A DNA stretch of 11,743 nt. Origin: Eudoraea sp. (GTDB taxonomy: Bacteria > Bacteroidota > Bacteroidia > Flavobacteriales > Flavobacteriaceae). Under the pieces are notes generated by a model, which was not told the DNA's origin, made no database searches, and was given only the letters and a program-made list of their open reading frames with translations. Location: the NCBI GenBank assembly GCA_013042125.1, contig JABDQS010000312.1:1-11743 (forward strand). Reading direction: 5' to 3'. Position numbers and translations under genes: made by a program. Of this stretch, positions 7,888 to 11,743 are shown piece by piece. Each line of letters starts with the position of its first letter. The stretch's first letter is position 1.

Positions 7888-8937
7888 GTGAAGATACACG
7901 AAAAATATATTTTGCGAAGTATTGAACTTGGTAAAAACGGCCTTGGAACCGCGGCACCCAATCCAATGGTAGGCTGTGTTATCGTTCACAAAAATACCAT
8001 CATTGGGGAAGGTTTTACCAGTCCTTTTGGAGGGCCACATGCTGAAGTTAACGCAATCGAGTCTGTTAAGGCGAAGGAGCTCCTGAAGAACTCAACCTTA
8101 TATGTAACGCTGGAACCGTGTGCCCACCATGGAAAAACCCCACCTTGTGTTGATCTCATCATAAAATGGAAGATACCGAAAGTAGTTATTGGTATAAAAG
8201 ATCCGCATGAAAAGGTAGGCGGAAAAGGAATTGAAAAACTATTGGCCGCTGGTTGTGAAGTGGTCACTCCCTTCTTAGAGGACAGCTGTAGGGAGCATCA
8301 CAAACGTTTCCTTACATTTTACGAAAAAAAACGGCCATATATTATCTTAAAATGGGCGCAAACCCAGGATGGTTTTATGGCCCCTTCTCTCAATCAGCGA
8401 GAAAAAGATCCAAATCCTTTCTGGATCACGAATCGCTATTCGCGCCAGAAAGTACACCAGTGGCGAACTGAAGAGCATGCCATATTGGTTGGCACCAATA
8501 CGGTACTTTTGGATAATCCTAAATTAACCTCCAGGTCCTGGACAGGCAACTCCCCGCTGAGGATCATTCTGGATAAGGATCTTAAAACACCTTCTGCATA
8601 TAACATTTTTGATGGAACTGTGGAAACACTAATTTTTACGCAAGGCAATGTTCCGAATAACACACAACAAGGCATCCAATATGAATGCATCGATTTCTCG
8701 GAGTTAGCTCCTCAAGTTTGCGATACCTTGTTTAAAAAGAATATACAAAGTGTGATCATCGAGGGTGGTGCAGCTACTCTTGCTACGTTTATTAAGGCAG
8801 ATCTATGGGATGAAGCAAGGATCTTTACCGGGACCAATTCTTTTAAGACGGGTCTTAAGGCACCGGAATTAAAAGGTACCAAGATAAGCCAATCATACAT
8901 TGGTCTGGACACCTTAAGCATTTTGCGAAATGATTAA
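7888..8937 (+). CDS. ribD: Bifunctional riboflavin biosynthesis deaminase/reductase
   Basis: RibD deaminates the pyrimidine made from GTP by RibA and then reduces the ribosyl side chain to ribityl phosphate, steps two and three of riboflavin synthesis. In 349 residues it has the zinc deaminase domain, PNPMVGC (24-30), GGPHAEVNA (48-56, with zinc ligand His51 and catalytic Glu53), EPCAHHGKTPPC (76-87, zinc ligands Cys78 and Cys87), and a reductase domain with KWAQTQDGFMA (155-165), AILVGTNTVLLDNPKLTSR (198-216) and IIEGGAATLATF. The start is GTG at 7888: an in-frame TGA lies at 7864-7866, no other start codon stands between, and residues after the GTG (KIHEKYILRSIELGKNGLG) match the usual RibD N-terminus. 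It heads an operon, overlapping the HAD phosphatase by 8 bases. Confidence 0.97.
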   Translation: MKIHEKYILRSIELGKNGLGTAAPNPMVGCVIVHKNTIIGEGFTSPFGGPHAEVNAIESVKAKELLKNSTLYVTLEPCAHHGKTPPCVDLIIKWKIPKVVIGIKDPHEKVGGKGIEKLLAAGCEVVTPFLEDSCREHHKRFLTFYEKKRPYIILKWAQTQDGFMAPSLNQREKDPNPFWITNRYSRQKVHQWRTEEHAILVGTNTVLLDNPKLTSRSWTGNSPLRIILDKDLKTPSAYNIFDGTVETLIFTQGNVPNNTQQGIQYECIDFSELAPQVCDTLFKKNIQSVIIEGGAATLATFIKADLWDEARIFTGTNSFKTGLKAPELKGTKISQSYIGLDTLSILRND

Positions 8938-9532
8938 GAATATAATATTTGATTTTGGCGATGTTTTTATCAATCTCGATAAGTCAGCTACTATGCAGGC
9001 TTTAGTTAAAGCGGGATACAAAGAAATTCCGGAGGGTCTGTTTCCCCTGGTCTTTTCTTATGAAAAGGGCATAATAGATACCCAATCGTTCATAGATGCA
9101 GTTAGAGGTTTTTTGCCAAATTCAACAGAAGAAGAGATCATGGAAGCGTGGAATGCCATTATTCTCGATTTCCCTGAGAAAAGACTGCAGTTCCTTCAAA
9201 AATTAGCTAATACACAGAATTACAGACTATTTTTATTAAGTAATACTAATGAACTTCATATTCAAAAGGTCATTTCTCAATTGGGCGAACGGAAATACGA
9301 GGCTTTCAAGGCCTTTTTTGAAGGATTCTATTTATCACATCGTATAGGAATGAGAAAACCGGACCCTGAAATATTTAAAATGTTCCTTACAGAACATGGC
9401 CTGAAAGCGAAAGAAACACTTTTCGTTGATGACACTCTGGAACATATCCTAAGTGCAAAAAGCCTTGGATTTCAGACATGGCATTTGATGGTGGGTAAAG
9501 AAGATGTTACTGAACTAAACTCACATACCTGA
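8930..9532 (+). CDS. HAD-IA family phosphatase, YihX-like
   Basis: A 200-residue cytoplasmic haloacid dehalogenase-type phosphatase. All four motifs are present: IIFDFGDVFINLD (5-17, nucleophile Asp8), FLLSNTNELH (motif II, Ser/Thr), YLSHRIGMRKPDPEIF (motif III Lys) and LFVDDTLEHI (motif IV acids). A helical cap lies between motifs I and II. The pattern SNTN-LH, YLS--GMRKP and DD closely resembles E. coli YihX, an alpha-glucose-1-phosphate phosphatase, so that is one candidate activity. The start ATG lies inside the last codons of ribD and the stop is 1 base before the transporter gene. In riboflavin synthesis the RibD product must be dephosphorylated by a HAD phosphatase before lumazine synthase acts. 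Overlap with ribD makes this gene a good candidate for that step, which is an inference. Confidence 0.92.
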   Translation: MIKNIIFDFGDVFINLDKSATMQALVKAGYKEIPEGLFPLVFSYEKGIIDTQSFIDAVRGFLPNSTEEEIMEAWNAIILDFPEKRLQFLQKLANTQNYRLFLLSNTNELHIQKVISQLGERKYEAFKAFFEGFYLSHRIGMRKPDPEIFKMFLTEHGLKAKETLFVDDTLEHILSAKSLGFQTWHLMVGKEDVTELNSHT

Positions 9533-9533
9533 A

Positions 9534-10397
9534 ATGTTAGACCTGGCCCTGAGTATTTTATTTTCCAGTTTGATCTTTGTGATTTTCAAGTTATATACCA
9601 GATTTCGAGTACAAACACTATATGCCATCATTTTTAATTATATCACAGCTTGTAGCGTTGGTTTTTTTCTTTCTGATGTAAGGGTGAGCATAGTTGAAAT
9701 TCCATCAAAAAAATGGTTCTTAGGCACTTTGTTGTTGGGGTTGCTGTTTATTATCATATTCAATCTGATGGCAAAGACCTCACAGATCCTCGGGGTTTCT
9801 GTCGCTTCCGTTGCCACAAAAATGTCACTGGCGATTCCTGTACTTCTAGGTGTAATTCTTTACGGGGAGGCCCTGGGACCACTTAAGGGCATAGGGATAC
9901 TTTTAGCGCTGGCAGCGGTGTATTTTACCTCAGTAAAAAAAGGTCCGATTAAGTTTAACAGACAATCATTGTACCTGCCGGTTTTAGTATTTCTGGGATC
10001 AGGGATCATTGATGCTGGTATTCAATATGCAGAACAGTTCCTTGTTCCTACAGAGGAGTTTCCAATTTTTTCTTCTACCGCATTTGCCAGTGCCGCTTTT
10101 TGCGGGCTGATGTTTATTCTTATCAGATCCTGGAAAACTCCGGTTAAGATATTACCCAGGAGCATAATTGGGGGGATTGCCCTCGGAGTTCCCAATTTCT
10201 TCTCAATATATTTCTTGCTGAGGGCGTTGCAAAATGAAGTACTCAACAGTGCCTCAGTTTTTACAATCAATAACGTGGCCATTGTAATGTTTTCAACTCT
10301 TTTAGGGATACTGCTCTTTAAGGAGGTCATTAGTGCTAAGAACTGGTTTGGAATTATGATGGCTATTTTGAGTATTTTGCTAGTAGCTGTATTCTAA
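9534..10397 (+). CDS. EamA/DMT-family transporter, about 10 membrane segments
   Basis: A 287-residue integral membrane protein of the drug/metabolite transporter superfamily. Ten hydrophobic stretches are visible, arranged as two five-helix halves, with a hydrophilic connector around SVKKGPIKFNRQS (about 134-146). The first helix is LALSILFSSLIFVIFKLY. Typical EamA features are GVSVASVATKMSLAIPVLLGVILYGE in the first half, ending in an acidic residue, and LLGILLFKEVISAKNWFGI in the second, each placing a Glu at the end of the fourth helix followed by a short amphipathic stretch and the fifth helix. Substrate is unknown. It lies 1 base after the HAD gene and its TAA shares one base with the ATG of the next gene, so it belongs to the ribD operon. 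Because RibN is an EamA-type flavin transporter, flavin or a related metabolite is a possible cargo. Confidence 0.88.
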   Translation: MLDLALSILFSSLIFVIFKLYTRFRVQTLYAIIFNYITACSVGFFLSDVRVSIVEIPSKKWFLGTLLLGLLFIIIFNLMAKTSQILGVSVASVATKMSLAIPVLLGVILYGEALGPLKGIGILLALAAVYFTSVKKGPIKFNRQSLYLPVLVFLGSGIIDAGIQYAEQFLVPTEEFPIFSSTAFASAAFCGLMFILIRSWKTPVKILPRSIIGGIALGVPNFFSIYFLLRALQNEVLNSASVFTINNVAIVMFSTLLGILLFKEVISAKNWFGIMMAILSILLVAVF

Positions 10398-11005
10398 TGG
10401 AAAAGAAACAAGACCAATACAGAACAGTTAGATCCTCTAAAGGTGGTATTCTTTATAAAGAAAAGAACAGTAAATTTCTGGGGTATGCCTTTCATGTGGA
10501 AAATGAAACAGAAATAAAGCAAATTTTAGTCGCACTTAGAAATGAACATTTGGGTGCCAACCATGTTTGTTATGCATGGCAATTAGGGGTTGAAGAAAAA
10601 ACATATCGTGCAAATGATGACGGAGAACCCAATCATTCTGCGGGCACACCCATATATGGACAAATTCAGGCATTTGAAGTAACTAATGTCTTAGTTGCTG
10701 TGGTTCGGTATTTTGGCGGTACAAAATTAGGGGTTGGCGGTCTTATCTCAGCATACAGAACAACGGCACAAATGGCCTTAAATGAAGCTAAGATCATTCA
10801 AAAGACCTTGCTAACACCTCTTTCCCTTGAATACGATTACATCTCAATGAACAAAGTAATGCGAATCATAAAAAAACATTCTCTGCAAATAGAATCACAG
10901 ACCATGGAAATGCAATGTAAACTGGTACTTTCCATTCCTAAAAGTGATTTTCATCGTGTAAAAAACCTGTTTGCCTCTCTTCATCTGGTAAATGTGAAGG
11001 ATTAG
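10397..11005 (+). CDS. YigZ/IMPACT family protein
   Basis: A 202-residue cytoplasmic protein of the YigZ (UPF0029/IMPACT) family. The N-terminal domain (about 12-125) contains SKFLGYAF, NHVCYAWQLG, the hallmark DDGEPNHSAGTPIYGQI and VVRYFGGTKLGVGGLISAYR. The C-terminal ferredoxin-like DUF1949 domain (about 140-200) starts with LEYDYISMNKVMRII. Bacterial members have no settled biochemical role; the eukaryotic relative IMPACT modulates GCN2, and structures of YigZ suggested nucleic-acid or ribosome-related binding. It is the last gene of the ribD operon, with its ATG overlapping the transporter stop by one base, and it ends 4 bases before the convergent thioesterase stop. Family assignment is secure, function is not. 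Confidence 0.94.
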   Translation: MEKKQDQYRTVRSSKGGILYKEKNSKFLGYAFHVENETEIKQILVALRNEHLGANHVCYAWQLGVEEKTYRANDDGEPNHSAGTPIYGQIQAFEVTNVLVAVVRYFGGTKLGVGGLISAYRTTAQMALNEAKIIQKTLLTPLSLEYDYISMNKVMRIIKKHSLQIESQTMEMQCKLVLSIPKSDFHRVKNLFASLHLVNVKD

Positions 11006-11012
11006 GGCCCTA
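11003..11012. repeat. 10-bp palindrome containing two convergent stop codons
   Basis: TAGGGCCCTA is a perfect palindrome. Its left TAG ends the YigZ gene and its right half, read on the minus strand, is the TAG ending the thioesterase gene. Symmetry stops at the next base on each side. No stem with a T-run is attached, so it is not a typical intrinsic terminator. Confidence 0.6.
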
Positions 11013-11411
11013 TAACTCCAGGCAATCTAAAATTTGCGAAGGACATCTCGTTGGTCTTTTTGTTTTCATATCAATAAAAGCCAGAACGGTATGAGCGGTG
11101 ATCAGCAGTTCACCTTCCTCATTTCTTATTTCATAATCAAATTCGATCCTTACCATTGGAGGTTTCGTCAAGGTGGTGCTAACTGTGATCAGATCATCAT
11201 AAGTGGCAGATTTCTTGAAATCTATTTGCAAGGAAATAACTGGCAGCATAATACCGTCATTTTCCATTTTTTTGTAAGAGAATCCCATGGATCTCAACCA
11301 TTCTACCCTTCCCATCTCAAGGTACTGCGCATAATTGCCATGATATACCACGCCCATTTGATCGGTCTCACTGTACCGGACCCGGAAAGAAAATGAATTT
11401 TGATGCGCCAT
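11010..11411 (-). CDS. Acyl-CoA thioesterase, YbgC/4-hydroxybenzoyl-CoA thioesterase type
   Basis: A 133-residue hotdog-fold thioesterase, the usual length of the family, acting on acyl-CoA or acyl carrier protein thioesters in the cytoplasm. The signature is near the N-terminus: FRVRYSETDQMGVVYHGNYAQYLEMGRVEWLR (9-40), with the catalytic Asp17, His24 in the Y-H-G-N-Y element and Glu32 in the start of the long helix. The remainder gives the expected beta-sheet strands (LQIDFKKSATYDDLITVST, RIEFDYEIRNEEGELLITAHTVLAFID). The ATG at 11411 follows a short AT-rich leader. It is divergent from dnaA, separated by 202 bases, and convergent with the ribD operon. The natural substrate is not visible; YbgC homologues accept short- to long-chain acyl-CoA. 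Confidence 0.94.
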   Translation of the reverse strand: MAHQNSFSFRVRYSETDQMGVVYHGNYAQYLEMGRVEWLRSMGFSYKKMENDGIMLPVISLQIDFKKSATYDDLITVSTTLTKPPMVRIEFDYEIRNEEGELLITAHTVLAFIDMKTKRPTRCPSQILDCLEL

Positions 11412-11613
11412 TTTTCAGTTAAAAACTATATATTTAAAGGTGAATCGAAATGTACCGGAACATGCGAAAAAAAAAGCATAAATTCAACCGCAAATGATTT
11501 TTTTTTTAGCTTTTTTGTTCACATATTTGTCTCACTCTAAAAAGGAACAATTTTCCGATTTTCCTTTGACCAACTAGCTTAGATCACTAACCACTAAATA
11601 GAGATTTTTTAAA
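11412..11613. promoter_or_regulatory. AT-rich divergent region upstream of dnaA
   Basis: These 202 bases between the thioesterase and dnaA starts contain a 9-A run (11467-11475), a 10-T run (11498-11507) and a 6-T run (11511-11516). TTGTTC (11515-11520) and GAACAA (11545-11550) form a 6-bp inverted repeat. A -7-like CATATTTG (11522-11529, 7 of 8) could drive dnaA; AAAAACTA (11421-11428), read as TAGTTTTT on the minus strand, could drive the thioesterase. I found no exact DnaA box (TTATNCACA) on either strand, so an origin here is unsupported. The A/T tracts suggest bent or easily melted DNA. Confidence 0.4.
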
Positions 11614-11743
11614 ATGAGTGTTACTGCTAATTCCGTATGGAACAACTGTTTGGCATTTATCAAAGATAACATCCAACCGCAGGCATTCAAAACATGGTTT
11701 GAACCTATCAAACCCGTAAGACTTTCCGAAAAAGCACTAAGTA
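11614..11743 (+). CDS. dnaA: Chromosomal replication initiator DnaA, N-terminus only
   Basis: DnaA binds the replication origin and opens it for helicase loading. Only 43 codons are present before the window ends. I translated from the ATG at 11614: MSVTANSVWNNCLAFIKDNI, then QPQAFKTWFEPIKPVRLSEK. This is the DnaA domain I pattern, with the conserved VW--CL start, the Q-FKTWF-PI-P core and the expected following strand; this domain carries helicase and self-interaction surfaces. The ATPase and DNA-binding domains lie outside the window. The start is preceded by an A/T-rich leader (GATTTTTTAAA) without a Shine-Dalgarno sequence. Upstream neighbours (thioesterase, YigZ, EamA, HAD, ribD) agree with the dnaA neighbourhood I recall from Flavobacteriaceae. 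Confidence 0.95.
   Translation, partial: MSVTANSVWNNCLAFIKDNIQPQAFKTWFEPIKPVRLSEKALS

Noticed and set aside
7888..7900. FMN riboswitch upstream of ribD
   Set aside because: The space upstream is 23 bases before a divergent start codon, too short for an RFN element, and none of its conserved segments is seen.
7865..7966. 34-residue N-terminal extension of the GNAT protein
   Set aside because: It starts at a TTG within ribD and is the antisense of conserved RibD sequence; the ATG at 7864 gives the normal GNAT start.
11412..11613. Chromosome origin (oriC)
   Set aside because: It is AT-rich and beside dnaA, but no exact DnaA box is visible, and dnaA is often not at the origin in this phylum.

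Overview
The window looks like a chromosomal segment of a member of Bacteroidota, most probably Flavobacteriaceae. Four things point there: family-typical proteins (a DUF6913-like protein beside dapA, a split 5'-nucleotidase, a RibD-HAD-EamA-YigZ run leading to dnaA), A/T-rich translation start regions without Shine-Dalgarno sequences, several matches to the Bacteroidota -7 promoter element TAnnTTTG, and lipoprotein signals. It reads as housekeeping core genome. I see no transposase, integrase, phage gene, CRISPR array, tRNA or rRNA, and no gene-free stretch longer than about 200 bases.

Layout. Bases 1-1203 (minus) hold a DUF6913-like gene followed after 2 bases by dapA (lysine/diaminopimelate pathway), which runs off the left edge. 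Divergent from them, 1283-2952 (plus) carries a 5'-nucleotidase split into two genes: the C-terminal nucleotide-binding domain as a lipoprotein, then the metallophosphatase domain with a twin-arginine lipoprotein-type signal, overlapping by ATGA. A CAD/YahK-type zinc alcohol dehydrogenase follows alone at 3144-4151, with a 9-bp inverted repeat in its upstream region. It converges, with overlapping stop codons, on a minus-strand run (7864 down to 4148): GNAT acetyltransferase, prmC (release-factor methyltransferase), ligA (NAD-dependent DNA ligase) and a 101-residue Trp/Tyr-rich protein of unknown function.

Divergent from the GNAT gene by only 23 bases is a tightly coupled plus-strand operon: ribD (GTG start), a YihX-like HAD phosphatase overlapping it by 8 bases, a 10-TM EamA-type transporter and a YigZ/IMPACT protein. 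The HAD protein is a reasonable candidate for the riboflavin-pathway phosphatase that classical rib operons lack, and the EamA protein could be a flavin transporter; both are inferences from position and family. The operon ends against a convergent 4-hydroxybenzoyl-CoA-type thioesterase, with both stop codons inside one perfect 10-bp palindrome. After a 202-base AT-rich spacer with long A and T tracts, dnaA begins and runs off the right edge.

I found no clearly new multi-gene defence or mobile system. The most rewarding items are the ribD-linked phosphatase and transporter candidates, the possible near-leaderless GTG start of ribD, the split nucleotidase with an altered GG-D motif, and the unknown 101-residue protein.
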